Shown one piece after another: positions 1 to 13,996 of a DNA stretch of 64,000 nt; the stretch's first letter is position 1, and each line of letters starts with the position of its first letter. The DNA comes from Artocarpus heterophyllus (lineage: Eukaryota; Streptophyta; Magnoliopsida; Rosales; Moraceae), in assembly GCA_025403435.1 (NCBI GenBank), contig JAJQZP010000409.1, positions 248,001-312,000 of the forward strand, written 5' to 3'. The notes beneath the pieces were generated by a model that did not search any database, had not been told where the DNA came from, and saw only the letters and a program-made list of their open reading frames with translations. Position numbers and translations under genes: made by a program.

Positions 1-1176
1 ACTATGATATGTCATGGAGACTTAGCTACACGAGCTTCGTAATTCTGTAAAGTTCGAGAGTGCAGCTCCAAGCTTTTAGTGGAGTAGCGTTGGAGTTGAT
101 AATTGTGAAATGTATATCTGGGATATTGGGTTTCATAATTATCATGAGCTTGAACTTTATAGGTCCATTTTGGTCCCCTTTGCTAGCTCACAAAGTCCTG
201 TAACGACACGGCGTGCTTTTCCAATAATTGGTGACTTATGTCGGATTTATCAGATTGGTTTAAAATTTATAAGAATCAAATAATTCATGTCTGTTTATCG
301 GTTGAATTAATTTTGTAAGAAATTAGTTCAAGATGAACTTGTTGAATTATGGCGTTCGGATAATTCTTGTCTGTTTATCGGTTGTTTTAATTTTGGACAA
401 TTAGAACAAGATAAACTTGTAGAATTATTTGAATTGATTTATTTTCTTAGAGATTATCTTGATAGAGTTTGTTTTGATCAGATATCTTTTCTATTGGGCT
501 ATTTGAATCAAAACTGAGACTTTATCCTTTAGAATCTCGGGTGAAAAATAAAAGATTCGTGGAGATTTTTTCTCGGCAGTTCGGGCTGCCGATCAGAAAG
601 TTCGGCCTGCCGAACTGGCCAGTTCGGCCTGCCTATCTCACAGTTCGGCATGCTGACCGCGACAGCTAAGATTACGCGTTTTTCACGCGTATCTTATCAG
701 ATATTGATCCGAACTTGATTCTGTTTCGATTTTTGAGACCTAATCTGATATGGACTGACCCCAAGGACCAATAGGTATAAAAAGGGAGTGAGTCTAATGA
801 TTTACTCAGATCAATTTGAGAGATTAAGAGTGATACTCTTCTAGTGAGCATCTAAAAACTCCCTGAGAGCTTTTGTTCACAAATCACGAACACTAGCTTT
901 GGGTTCTCTCTATTGGTTGGAAGGAGAGTCACCGGTGGAAGAGCTGTACGTGTGAGCCCACACTCACTCCGGTTGTGGATAGAGAATAGCAAAGAAGACC
1001 AGTTGGTTGAGGCTCTTCTGGAACGTTACTTCTCTACACAGGTCGCGGAGGTTCTTCGGCACACTGAGGTTAGTAAGATCTGTTTAATTTATACATATAA
1101 CATGTCATACTTGTATTTTGGAAAATACTCTGATGAAAATTTTTAAAAAATTCCGCTGCGCACTTTGTTTCCAACA
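1..1176 (+). mobile_element. Ty1-copia LTR, 3' part (solo LTR or right LTR of an element beyond the window)
   Basis: The segment matches 21253-22430 of the complete copia element almost base for base and ends in the same CCAACA. The first 850 or so bases of the LTR lie outside the window, so a solo LTR cannot be told from the 3' LTR of a longer element. The internal TATA motif (776-783) and the cluster of TTCGGC/GCCGA motifs (about 570-655) are both kept. It differs from the complete element's LTRs at several places, for example around the TATA motif, so it is a separate and somewhat older insertion. The base after it, 1177, starts GTTGAGGGG, which also occurs inside the repeat copy near 13998, so this LTR was inserted into an older repeat. 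Confidence 0.9.
776..783 (+). promoter_or_regulatory. TATA box of the copia LTR
   Basis: TATAAAAA follows a CCAAT motif by a few bases. The same arrangement occurs at 22027 and 29687 in the other two LTR copies, which is the expected U3 promoter layout. Confidence 0.6.
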
Positions 1177-3457
1177 GTTGAGGGGTGCCAAATGAAGGGA
1201 AATGATTAGAATCTAACAAGGATCAAAATGCCCAAGTCATTTACATTGATCTATGGCAAGAGGAACACCATTGGTGCTGCCATTTTCCCCAAATTTTGCC
1301 ACTCTGATCTACATAGTTAGAGGTCTAATTGGATGAAATTAAGGCTACCATGGAACTCAGCAGGTGGAAAACTAGGAGATCCTGAGATTTCAACTCGATC
1401 TAGTCACCAGAGCTGCCGCACGCGCCTCACACGCCACCGCCAGTCTTCGGTAACTTCGGATTTTGGTGATCTAGACCTCCAATTGGCGATCTGAGACCAC
1501 CTCCTGACTTGTTTTGACGTCCAAAGCATGATGGTGTCCTCCATTTAAGATAAGTCCAATCCGTTGAAAATCATTGATACGGTTTCCACGCGGATCAAGG
1601 CGACTCATATTGAAATGACAAAGTCTAGAATGACATTTTCTAGCAACGCATGATCTCCAAGAAGCATTTCTAGTAATCTACGGTCACTCGAAGAGCACTA
1701 TAGATGATGCTTCATAGACTATAGATACAACAAAATACAACTGGACCCGCTCAACTAGGAGTCCACATAAGTAGGAATCTCACCTACAGTCGCTCAGCTT
1801 GGAGTTCACATAAGTAGGAATCTTGCCTACAATATGAATAGTTTTAAATGTTTTCATCTAAACTTATGAAATGCATGATCAGTGAATTGTCATACTATAT
1901 ATGTTATGATGTGTTGTTATATTATAATGTTGTGATTTATTATGCTATTTCATGTCACGTCATATTATGTTATGATTGTGTCATGATCAATGTATGATGT
2001 ATGCAATAGTTAAATCATATTGTTTAGTCACCTTCAAGTTAAGCATGATTATGATTTATGGTTTATGATTTACATATTTGCCATGCTATGTAGTAATATA
2101 ATATACCATATTGCATACACACTATAAAATAAGTGAAATTAATTAACTGATTTTTAATTATATTTTGCGAGACTAATTTCCTACTTGCTAAGCGAAAGCT
2201 CATTTAAATATGTTCATGCTATAGGTAAAAAAACTTGTCAATGCTATTTGTACGAAGAATAGAGATGGGAATAGATAACACTCGTGCAATGCAACATTTC
2301 CACATTTCTAGTTTACAAATTTATGCATGTTTTTGTTTTACGAAATTATGTATGTCATTAGTTTACAAAAGTTATGTAAATATAAATAGTAAATAAAATT
2401 TCATAATTATATTTTAAAAACCGAGGTTGTCATCATACAACCTTGGTCTATAGAATTTTAACATTTTAAAATGATGCAATAGACAATGCAACAAATACAT
2501 GAAAATTTTCAAGTAAGCAAATTATAAAATTTTTTAGACTTAAAACAAATGAAATGATTATAGGAGTTTTATATTAAATTAAGAAAGGAATTTTTTATGA
2601 ATATATTTTATGAATTTATTATCATGAAAGTTTAAATGATTATGCTTTTGGAAACTATTATGTTAGACTTAAGAGAATAAGTTATAAGGAGATTCTTATT
2701 ATGTTAAGTTAAGCTTTTTTTAAAAAAATTAATTAAGCTTTAAGAAACCAATATATTAGTTTTTAGATATTAAATTATAAGAAAAAAATATAACGATAAT
2801 TTTAAGTAAGGATTTTAATGAATATGTTTTATGAATTTATTATGAGAGTTTACAGGAATATTTTTAAGAAATTAGTATGTTAGACTTTGAGTTATAAGAA
2901 ATTATATTCGATTAGTATAAAAGATTAAGTTTTAAGAAAGCATTATGTTAGTTTGAAGATAATAAATTATGAGTAAAATATATTAATAATTTTGAAGAAA
3001 GTTTTAAAGAGCCTTAAAAATAGGATTTATTTCAACATTTAATTTAGAATTCTTTTTGAAATAGTTTTATTTAAATTAAGAAATGTTGCAAAGGTAATAG
3101 TTTTTAAATAATTATTTTTATGTTTAAAAGAAAAGTTTCAAGAAAATTATTATGGTTGTGTCTTAAGAAATTAATGTTATGAAATACGTGAATGATTAAA
3201 CTTTTTAGAAATTATGATTATGATAAAACGTAATAATCATTATTACGTTATTATCATGGTTAAGAAATTAATTATTATGTTATATTTATGGAATTAAGTT
3301 TTAAGAAATGATTATTATATCTTTTAAGGTTATATGTTAAGAATTCATTTTCAAGATTTTGCTTAGAAAAAAAAAATTATTCTGCAAATTTTAGTATTTT
3401 ATGTTAAAGTTTATAATTATATAGTGAAGTAACAGTCACATAGGTAGGGTCGCTATA
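1177..3457 (+). mobile_element. Long LTR of a decayed gypsy-type element, left copy (5' truncated by the copia LTR)
   Basis: This stretch is a direct repeat of 13998-16497; the two copies can be followed side by side over more than 2 kb. It ends in CGCTATA, matching CACTACA in the other copy. Directly downstream is a primer-binding-site sequence (TGGTATCAAAGC, 3460-3471), which marks it as the 5' LTR of a plus-strand element. The true start of the LTR is not visible because the copia LTR sits on it. The two copies differ by many substitutions and indels, so the element is old. Confidence 0.7.
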
Positions 3458-3459
3458 GT

Positions 3460-3471
3460 TGGTATCAAAGC
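3460..3471 (+). other. Primer binding site (tRNA-iMet type)
   Basis: TGGTATCAAAGC lies two bases after the LTR end. It differs by one base from the TGGTATCAGAGC complement of plant initiator tRNA-Met that is seen intact in the copia element at 22433. Confidence 0.6.
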
Positions 3472-4432
3472 CGATATCCTACCATCTTACTTTATGTCAT
3501 CACGCAGCTGCTTCGCCACAATCCAAGTAAGTTAAGTTAATTAAATGTTAAATTAAGTTATGTTTGTTATTATGTGCCAGTATTTTGAATAATGGCAATC
3601 AAGTTATCATCACACCAAGCATGGTTTCGGATGTCCTCTTAAGGCCTGACGCCAAGCCCAGCTATCATGACGCCTCAAATCATAGGAAGTGGTATTGGGT
3701 GCCAACTTCCTAAGCGAGCAAGACAACACCTAGAATCACGTGAATGCTAGAATCGACGCTTCGAGATGATCAACACTCAGAGTACAAATTCAGGCGAGAA
3801 TATTTGGAGTTGCAACCATAGAAGATGTTGATTGACTAGTCAACAGAGGATCCAGAGGTTCCACGAAAACTCCTTTGGATGTAAAAAATGATTAATAAAT
3901 CTTACCAATTTTAATGTAACCTTTTTAACTATTATATTACAAAAAAATAATAATAATAACAAAATTGTCACTTTCTAAGCTTCTTTCCTCTCTTCCTCAA
4001 GACTTTCTTCTTATTTGTATTTTATCCCCCATCCCCTTTATATTAAATATGGAGCTACGTCAAGGTAGCTATGCCTCGGAAAGAAAAGAAGCTCATAGGT
4101 CCTTTTCAACTTGATTGCTGACTCATAATCAAAACTGTCCTTTATGCAATGCATGAGCCGATCTTCACTAAAATCTGATTCTATTGGTGGATGGATAACA
4201 CCCTTCAATCTGCCACGAGAACAAAGGAAGTCACAATTAGGATACGCAAGGGACGTAAGAATGAAATCTTCTGCAGAGAATTACCACCAAAGGCAATGGT
4301 GTCAAGACACTTCTCTGAAGCACGAACGAGTACATTGTCAGAAAGAATTTCCTAGCTCAGATCGTTAACGAGGACATTGATATCCAACTTAGAGATGACG
4401 TAAAAGAATAGTAGGCATAGTACCACTGCGGA
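3472..4432 (+). mobile_element. Decayed internal region of the old gypsy-type element, first part
   Basis: This follows the primer binding site, where a leader and gag are expected. The base composition is less AT-rich than the LTR, but stops occur in every frame and the only short open frame (4144-4368) has no recognisable domain. I assign it to the element only by position. Confidence 0.45.
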
Positions 4433-7032
4433 TGTAACGCCCCCTTACGGACGTCATAATAATTATTACTTTTACCATTATTTTCATAATTTAGAGATAA
4501 ACAAGTCAAATAAAATATTTACACTTAAACAGATATCCTAGGAAAACATATATAAATTTTTTTAGTTACTTACTGAATTTACTTCTCTCACCTCAATTAA
4601 CCTAACGGAACACTTACAGTGTTCGGCTAATCGATTATCTATAGAAATAGTTAGTTCACAAATACAATCATTTACTAAATTATAGACACACAAAACTTTA
4701 AACAATGTTTAAATCTCTCGAGAAAAATACTTATATGTTCAAATAGCTTGACCATACCAAAATAAAGAAACATGGCATAGTCCTCAAGAAACCATAGTTA
4801 AGGAAATATTAAACAGTCTCAAAAAGTCTATAGACAAATAAATCAAGTCTTAATTCAACATCAGTGTGGAAAATAACATTAATAATAAAATCATTGTTCA
4901 AGTAATTAATTCTTTTCATGGCATGATTCTGTTTCCAATTCAACACTCCTAGCGCACACGCTCATTCCCGTCCTCCACCTATTCCATATGCCTTTTACCT
5001 TTGTCTGCAACATGATAAAAAACTAAATAAGCATAAGCTTCCTAAGTACACTTTCTTATCTCACAACATAAAACGTTTCATAAAATCATTACATAATATC
5101 ATAATCATAATCATAGTAGTGCACGAGGCACAAGTTTATATAGAACATATCTTTTCATTTAAACTTCCATATTAAAAAATTATTTATTTGATCTTTACTT
5201 GGGTAACGTTTTCGTAGTTTTAGGTGTGCCCGTCTTTTTGGAGTGTTCATGTCAATCATTCATATAGTATATGCAATTAATATTCATCTTCATGATATCA
5301 TTTAATAAGATATTATATCATCATATGTCATTCTTCACAAAACAAAGCATCTTTGAGTCATAAACATGTAATTAAAGTCAAGAAACATGAAGATAGAAAA
5401 CTTAACCTTTAATGACTTGGAGAAATTAATCTTAATTTATTAGCATGAATAAAGTGTAAGAATTATTCCATAACATAGCTAACATATATAAACATCACTC
5501 AAATTTTCTTCTCTTCAAAATATTAATCAAAAATGCCTTTTTCTAATTTTTAAAACATTCAAGTAAATTTGCCAATAATAAAAACTGCCTGACCTTTAAG
5601 AATTTATAACCTTATATCTTTTAATTCACATTCAATTAGAGCATGAAAATTTACAAGAATAAAGTTAATATATATATATATATGTATATAATACCTTGTT
5701 TTTTCTTTAGGCATAAAAATTTCATTTGATAATTAAAATAAATCACATATTTAATACCATAAAATCTGCCAGCAAAGTCTGGCTAGTGAGCAAACCTAAT
5801 TAAAACTTATGTATTAAATTATTTATACTATAAAATAATTTATAAAAATTTCTACACATAATAGACAAATAAGATAATAACATATGCAAAATTTAGCTTC
5901 CAATAAATTCAAACTAATTCAAAATACATGTTCGAATTTAAAGTTAATATTAACATCAAACATGCTTAATAGCGAGCATGTTTCATTCAAGCATTTTTAT
6001 AAAATCAAATATGTATGACATGCTTTTGAAATTTTTATGTGATATGCTTAACATATAAATATAAGTTAAGAAAATAATAAATCATACAAAGCATATTTAA
6101 AAATATGATTTATCATCTCATGAATTATATATAACATATCAGGCAGATATTTATAATCATTGAGTACTTGTCAATCAACGAATTTTATCTTAAAACATAA
6201 TAAGTATATGAAGCTAAAACTTTACAGACATTTACTTTTTTTTTTCAGAATTAAAATATGCTTTTTGCCCCATAAAACAAACTCTATAATACACAAATAC
6301 AAATCTGCCAACAAATAAAATTTTGTCATTAGTGTTTGATTGAAAGCCTATAACCTTAAAAATATTTTGAATGAAAATTTATAAAAAAATCCTAGACATT
6401 CGTAACATATATATACACATCATATCTAAAAATCACAGTAAATAAAATCATTTGATTTCAAAACTTTACCAACCACCTTACCAACAAACCAAAACCCTAG
6501 AATTCTCTTATCACACTCCAACAACAAAACCTTTCTTTCATGAAATTTCATGATATCACATGAACATAAATGCTTTCAACCATAGACTAATATTTTTATA
6601 ATCAATGTAATAGGGAAAATAATTTATTTTTTATACAAACATACATGCATACACATTCACAATCATAAAAGAACTATTTTCCAACAAAGCTTATCACAAG
6701 ACAATATACATCAATAATAAAAATTCAAAACCATGAAAACTTTAAAACATACCTTTAATTCTTTTTTTTTTTCAATAAAAGATGAATACTTGCACACAAA
6801 TTCTCTAAAAATAATTCCCTCTTCTTTGGCTTAAAGAAAATAAGAATAATGAATTCTTGGCTTTAATGATTAGAGAGATGATGGAGGCTTTCTTGGAGAG
6901 ATTTTCTTTTTGAGAGAGAGTGAGAGAGAGAATTTTTTTGGGCTGGAGATTACGAAAATGAAGACTTTGGTGGCTTAGAAGTATATGTATAGGTTTATGA
7001 GAGAGAAGAGATTAGATGAATATAGAAAACCC

Positions 7033-7142
7033 TAATCCTAATCTAAGTAGATTTCCTCCTTTTTTTTAAAATAAGTGTAATCCTAATCTAATTAGATTTC
7101 CCTCTTTTTAAATGAGTGTAATCCTAATCTAATTTAGTTTCC
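7033..7142. repeat. Short tandem repeat, about 45-bp unit, roughly 2.5 copies
   Basis: The phrase CCTAATCTAA, followed by a T-rich run and AGTGTAAT, recurs three times with small changes. It lies inside the solo LTR and has no coding capacity. Confidence 0.6.
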
Positions 7143-7650
7143 TTTTTTTTTCTCCTTTTTCTTTTCTTTTTTTTTCCTTTTTTTAAAACATGAATTCACC
7201 ATGTATTTTCGTTTCTTTTCTTTTAAACATTACTTATTGTATATATAATATAATATAATATGTCATATGATTTTCTTTAATATATATAAAATAGTACAAG
7301 ATAATAAAATTATAATATAATATAATACATAAGTATTTATACACAACAATAATATTTACTTTATGACCCCAAAAACATATTTAATTTACACATTATTCTT
7401 TTAGATACTTTATATCATCTAATTTCTTAATGCCAATACAAAAAATACTACTATGTAATTATCATGACATCATTAATATTATAAAAATAAAAAAATATAC
7501 AACAAAATTCATGTCATCATCAAGAATATAACGTTAGGGCATACATAACTCTAGAGCATTATAAAGATTATATGTTTAGGGCAAGTTGAAAACTCTTTTC
7601 GGAAAAAAAAAACAATACTTTAAACTTATCATCATTTTTAACATGAACAT

Positions 7651-7885
7651 CCCGAGCACATCAATTCTACATGGCTGTCACCTATGACATCATTAAATAA
7701 AAAGTTAATTTTCTTAACATAAATAATAACACTTAAAATATCATATTTTAATGTTAAACTAACATATCCCGAGCACATCAATTCCACATGGCCGTCACCT
7801 ATGACATCATTAAATAAAAAGTTAATTTTCTTAACATAAATAATAATAACACTTAAAATATCATATTTTAATGTTAAACTAACAT
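7651..7885. repeat. Tandem duplication, about 117-bp unit, two copies
   Basis: Both copies begin CCCGAGCACATCAATTC and end with a run containing TGTTAAACTAACAT (second copy from about 7768). The few differences include TCTACATGGCTG versus TCCACATGGCCG. It lies at the right end of the solo LTR, that is near its U3 start on the minus strand. Confidence 0.85.
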
Positions 7886-7918
7886 AAGTGCCCGTAGAAG
7901 AAAACGGCGGGCGTTACA

Positions 7919-10900
7919 ATGGAGTTAGTAGTGTGACACGCCATACAATTGAGTAGTCACATGTATAGTAAACAAAATAAGATTTATGTATGAATAATAG
8001 AAGCTTCTGATAGGAAGAACTTCATGTTATGTGACCTGCTAGAGAATATTAAGTTCTCGATCTCAACAATGGTCTATGATATACAAAAATTGCTATAAAA
8101 AAAAAAAGAGTTTAGTAATTTAATGATGTGAAAGTACGATTGATATATGTATGATGTTATGAAATATGATTTTGTATGTATTATAAATACAACATGACTT
8201 AAAGTATGATATGAAATAGTTGCTAGCAAAAGAAAATGCTTAACAACTTTATGATATGTAAGTATGAATGACACGTATCTGTATGATATGTTTATGGACA
8301 TTATGCATATGTATGATATGAATATGAATACTATGATTAATGCTTGTTATCTGTATCATAATGAACATGTATGATAAGGTCCATAAAAAACCCATTAAGG
8401 ACTTAACCTCTTAGATTACAACAAAAGGATAGATTCCATAGAATCATAATCTCGACAAGGATAAATACATTGATTCTTACGAGAAATTAGATGTGAGTAA
8501 AAGTTTAAGATATAAGAAAAGAATTTCCCAGAGGTCATAGACTGTCTATCGATGGTTGTCTCTAAATTAGTATCCGACCAAACAGACCCCATAATAGTAA
8601 TCTCAAAATGAGATAATCCCTTCCTAACCTATGAAAAATAAATAAATAAATAAATAATAAATATATATACATATATATCTGTGTGTGTAAAATAATAAAC
8701 AACAAATAAGTCATGTGGATTAGACGAACACCGTCCTATAAAAAGTTAAGATCATGATAAGAAAAGATTGATGAAGCAAACTTCCTTCCACTCACCTAAG
8801 AGATGTAAGTAACATCACAAGGGTATTATGCGATAATAAGAATGACAATACTGTCATTAACATACCCGTTTAAGAATTAAGAAAGAAAGGACTTCAGGAC
8901 AGTTCAAAATCTGAACCCCTTTAATAGAGCTACGTAACTCAGATAGATTAACCATAACAATGAGAAACAAATAGAAATCCTTGAACAAAGGAATGCAGCC
9001 CATCATATGACTCGATGACATCTTGTCATCAATAGCCATAAAACCCAGTTTAAGAAAGTAGATAGATGTGTCATTTCAAGGACATGGTCTATCGTGTTAT
9101 TAAATTACCTTTAGTCATCTATAAGCAGAGAACCAATTTAAGATAGGTAGACAGGGACATCCTCTTAATGTAGCAAATAGAGAATTCTTAGAGGGAGTAG
9201 AAAAACTTACCCCATCCTAGTTGTTAAACTAAGAGGTTCCATATTAAGGAGAAATCCTCTAGAATTAATGGTGGAGCAAACTTATAAGAGTATCGCTCCA
9301 CCTTTTAAGAAAAACTTAGATATGTAGCCGATGGTTGGAGTAATCCTAAGTTATTTTCATGTGAAAAAAAATACTGTAAGTGTATTTAGTCATGTAAAAT
9401 AAGCCCAACTATGACGTCATCCTTAGAGTAGAATTTACTAGGACTCACAGCAAAAAAAAAAAAAAAATTAAAGCTAAGGCTATGAAGTTATGACATGTCC
9501 CTCGAGAAGCAATAGACGCGAAGGAGTGACATCCTTCAAGGATATCGATGCGATCTCCCTAATAAATGTACAGATAGTAAAGACTAGAGAACCGACGACG
9601 TCTAGTCAATATGATTAGCAAGTTTAAGAGTAAGATGTCAAGGCTTGGGACGTAGCGGCAGTTTAAGGGCCATTTATATGCGCCTCCTAATGCCAATAAA
9701 AATATGCACTAATGTCAGGTAAGAGATAAGATATGGGGGAGGATGACACATGTAGTGTTCACCAGGTAAAATAGCACATCTGAAGTTAGTTTAATAGGCA
9801 CGTCTCAACAATAGGAATTCATGATAGGCAAGTAAGGTTTATTGCCCTTCCAGTCATGATAAGACCGACAAGACTCATCATCTGATGAGTTAAAATTTAT
9901 TGCTAATATATATATACATTAAGCAAACCTAATATTAGAGTGATACAATTAACACGTTAGAATTACTATGACGCGTTAAAACACATATCTCAGGGTAAGA
10001 AAAAGGTTCTAATATTCCCATTCTGCTCCTAGAAAGGAAACATTAAATAAGCTCAAGGTTCAAAATCAAGGATTAGATTGAGAACAATCTGAATGTAGTT
10101 GGTATAACTACTACCCACAAATGTAAAAATAAAAAGAACTTGGTGTTAGGCAATCCAACCTATAAACTAGGACCATCAACAGGAGCCCTTGCTATGAAAT
10201 ATTGATGATAGGGACCCATTAGCTATGAAAAGAAAAAAGTTAAGAAACCAATTACGTTAAGATTAAAATGACAAGAAAAGAGTGAAGACAAGCATATGGT
10301 GCTTCACTAAATGAGCCCACAGCACTTAGTTTGGCCTAGACTCATTAATGAGGAATAATAGGAGTAGAAGACTATCTAAGAAGGCTCTTAAAGCCTAAGA
10401 CACAGCCCTTCCAAGAAGTAGTAAGGAAGCCTTACAACAATATAAGACACTAAAATGGTCTAGAAAGAAGGAACACGTAGTTACCTATAAACACGAAATT
10501 CATATATAGAGAAAGTTAAGACAGATCATGGATGCTCCCACAATGGGAACCTGATTGATTAGAACCCCGAAGGAAAGATAGGTTACACAAATGGTAAAAT
10601 ACTATAAGACAACCTAAGTGGGATTATGCTCTTGAAAAAAGTTGAGACAGTTAAGGCTAGAATGACACCAATTTTCTAAGAAAATAGGTGCTCAAAAGAC
10701 TAGAATTTTAATCTCATGGTGGGTCGAATGTAGACAAGACTCTAATAAGCCTCTTACAGTTTAAAGGAAACAGTATAGTTTTGCTCTTCTAGAAGAGCGT
10801 GCCCCACTCAATAGCTCAAGATTTAGACCTAGAATAATTTTTACCCATAAAAGGGTTATGAAAAGTGTAAAACTATCTAAGCATTTACGGTAGGCTACGA

Positions 10901-13100
10901 TAGCATGTCCTAGATTTTAGAGTAAGTACAAGTAAAGGGAATCGATAGTACGATTTCATATACTATGAGAATCTGTTGTCCCGATATGTCACGATGGTAT
11001 GATTAAAATTTCTAAAATAAGCTTGCCTAAGGAGAATCTATGATACGATCCCCATATGTTATGGGCTATAATGTAACCCACTATATGGTATCACAATGTG
11101 ATTTTTTGCTAGAAGAAAAATAAAACCTCCAACTTGCCTTTAAGAAACTAGAAGAAATTACTATAAGACACACTATTTTCAATTAGAAATCATAAGAACG
11201 ATTTAGATAATCAAGTATAATTTAGAAAATTTTCCATGACCAATAGAGAGGTCACAAGAGGAAAACCAAGAGAGACCCTATGAATATAAAAATGGGAACG
11301 AATTTTCCTTTTCTCATGCCTCAAGGAGAGGCGAGACATGTTCAAGAGAGATATGAAAGGATAAGCTTAAGCGTTATGAACCTTTAGAAGTTTTAAAACA
11401 AGCAGATAAACATATTTTGGACAATCATTATCACTAGTCTAGATGACTGGATGATAAAAACCCTATAAATTAAGCAATCAATGATGATCTTTTTGGCTAG
11501 TTTCTATGTACCAAATCATGATCTAGATGTAGATACGCAACCTAAGATATGAAATAGGATTAGTACAAGTCCTATAAATAGAGAAATAGAGCCTCAGAAA
11601 AACGAGGCCAATCAAGATACTTTGGGTAGAATTGCTAAAAGAAAGAAAACCCCATGAGATTTAGTTATGAAACTGTAGGATACCCCTAGTTTATCCCAAG
11701 TTTTCAAGGACAAAAATTTTATAAGGTGGGTAAATTCTAATGACAGGAAAAATAAAAAAATTATTAAGTGTGATTAATTAAGGATTTTTCCATAACTACT
11801 TCGTAAAGTACTTAAGAAAGTACAAGTTTAGAATTTATTAACACACAAATTTCAAAGCCTTAATAGCTATAAGGCCTTAGAAATAAATAATGTTATGAAT
11901 GTACAAATTTATGTGCTTTATTTACGAAATATGTAATAAATGTAATGTTATGATAGTGCACTTAAATAATTAAAAATAATTATTTAGTGTGCTGAACTAA
12001 AAGTTTATGACTTATTAATTTCAGGTATAAGCAACAATAGTGACATTTATAAGAATCTCAATTAAAATATTTAAATTGAGATTATGTGACAAAAAGTGAA
12101 ATTTTCAACTTACTATGATTATGTGAAATTCCTATTTAATATTAGTTTAGTAAGAGAAACCCAGATCAATAGTGATCATCAACTCAACACTATAATTCTA
12201 AAATGGCAAGCATAAAATGAATAAAAATAAGATCAATCTCAAAATTTAATGAGATCATAAAGTATGGTAAGAATGTTATAAGTCATAGAATTAGAAGAAA
12301 TTCAAGAATCCACGTATCTTATACGTGCACAGATAATTATTTACAAGTGTAAATAATTATGTGAAAATAATAATAATAATAATAATAATTATAACAAAAG
12401 AACATTAATGGAATTCACAAACATTGCACGAGCCTTTAAGGCAAATGCAAAATTACAAACGGCTAAGTTTCAATACGCAAAGTGATTACAAAAAATTTAA
12501 AGAGCATCCATAGATGGGATGTGGAATCATAAACGACATTTTATGAGAAATAGTTTGGGTTATACCCGTAAAAGACGTAATTGCGCTAAGTTTATATTTT
12601 AATTTAAATTGACCTGTAGATAGTCAATTTAACTTACGAAAATTTTTATAAGTTACAACTACTATTTTGATGATAAAATTGGAAGCTTATAATATAAAAA
12701 AATTTAAATGGAAAATATATGTTTTAATTAACATTTTAAAGTTTTAAAATTTACAAAAATTATTTTTATCAAAGCTCTAAATACCTAATATTCTTTTAAG
12801 AAAAATAAGTAAATATAGCGTATACAGTTAATCACCAATTTTGAAGACAAATATATCAAAGTTTACTATTTCAAAATAAAATAAAGAAATCCACAGGGTA
12901 TGGATAAATTTATGAAAAATATTTTATGTTAGTACAGAGATGTAAGTAAGGCAATAATACAGTAAGATGATTAAAACTTATGTAGTTATTTTTAAAGAGC
13001 AAGAATAATACAGTTCAAGAAAGTATAACTATGTTTATGAAAATTTTAAGTTTATGAATCAAATTTGATCAAGTCAACATAACATAGTTTAGACTGTGTA
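7919..13100 (+). mobile_element. Decayed internal region of the old gypsy-type element, remainder
   Basis: About 5 kb lies between the solo LTR and the right LTR copy. Stops are dense in all six frames and I could not recognise protease, reverse transcriptase, RNase H or integrase motifs by eye. Only position between two direct LTR copies ties it to an element. Simple AAT-type repeats occur near 8637-8680. I see no host gene in it. Confidence 0.4.
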
Positions 13101-13114
13101 GATCACAAGGTTGT

Positions 13115-13122
13115 CTATAAAT
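13115..13122 (+). promoter_or_regulatory. TATA-like motif upstream of the right LTR copy
   Basis: TATAAATA is followed by a CT-rich stretch (CACCCCTTCTCACTACTTTC, about 13180-13200) typical of a plant transcription start region. It may mean that the right LTR actually begins upstream of here, with the visible repeat being only its downstream part. Confidence 0.35.
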
Positions 13123-13581
13123 ATATGAGCAAAAAAAAGAAAGAAAAGAAAAAGAAAAATTCAACCAATAGAATCAACTCACCCCTTCTCACTACTTTCC
13201 CTCTCTACACTTTCTTTCTCCTCAAACTCAGTCCAAGATCCAACCTCCATTTTTGACACCTCCTGCACCAACAAAAAGCTCTCAGCAAGCTGAGTTCAAC
13301 GGTGTGCTGTACTGCCCACAACTCCACCGAAGCAGCTTGCACTCGTCAACCAAAGTTGCAGAAAACCCACTTTTTCCTGATGAGATTTTGCCTCTGTCTG
13401 TCCACCGATCGACACGATATTTGTGTCCACGACTCAGATTGATGAGAAGAACAAGAAGATCTAATCTTCCAGCTTGATTTTAGCTGCAGCAACACAATGG
13501 AGTTACCTTGTTTCACCAACATGCCACCACTCGATCTCGCCATCATCGACAACGGTGAAGCGCATCGCCAATGCCAATAGC

Positions 13582-13760
13582 TTCAAAACTCCATGGTGAA
13601 GAAAACACCTCCATCAATTTCACCAAAGGAAGCTATCTTGCTAGAGTCCCATGCTAGCCACCGTGATCAATTTCAAAACTCCATGGTGAAGAAAACACCT
13701 CCATTAATTGACCTCATCGTCCTATTTAGAGGACCAAGGCGAGCTAGAAGCCTCATCCAA
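13582..13760. repeat. Tandem duplication, about 91-bp period
   Basis: The phrase CAAAACTCCATGGTGAAGAA, followed by AACACCTCCAT, appears near 13583 and again near 13674 with related spacer sequence. Short open frames cross it on both strands but none shows a known domain. Confidence 0.6.
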
Positions 13761-13996
13761 TTGCACCGCAACACCGCCACTCGTTGGAGATCGATGAAGC
13801 TCATCGCCACCCCCTTGAAGAAACTTTATCTTGTCATTCCTTAGGATGGTGCAGTCAATTGATTTCATCAAATGCTTCAAAGATACGTGATGAAGGTTTC
13901 CCACCCATCAATTTCTTGAAACCATGGTGAGAAGCAGAGATCCAAGACCACCATGAAGCGCCACCACAAGTCCATCAATCCTGTCGATTAGGATGG

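Larger units (their letters stand above)
4433..7918 (-). mobile_element. Solo LTR of a gypsy-type element, about 3.5 kb, nested in the older element
   Basis: The unit has short inverted ends, TGTAACGCCC at the left and GGGCGTTACA at the right. Its left edge closely resembles the left edge of the gypsy LTR at 35504 (TGTAACGCCCCCT then a GGACGTCA motif), so it is a related family read on the minus strand. Flanking pentamers are GCGGA and ATGGA, which is an imperfect target duplication. There is no coding frame. It carries a 117-bp tandem duplication near its right end and short tandem repeats near 7033-7142. Confidence 0.65.

Noticed and set aside
13253..13904. Short frames on both strands in the tandem-duplicated stretch
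   Set aside because: Small, overlapping, low-complexity, without domain; the region is within an old LTR element.
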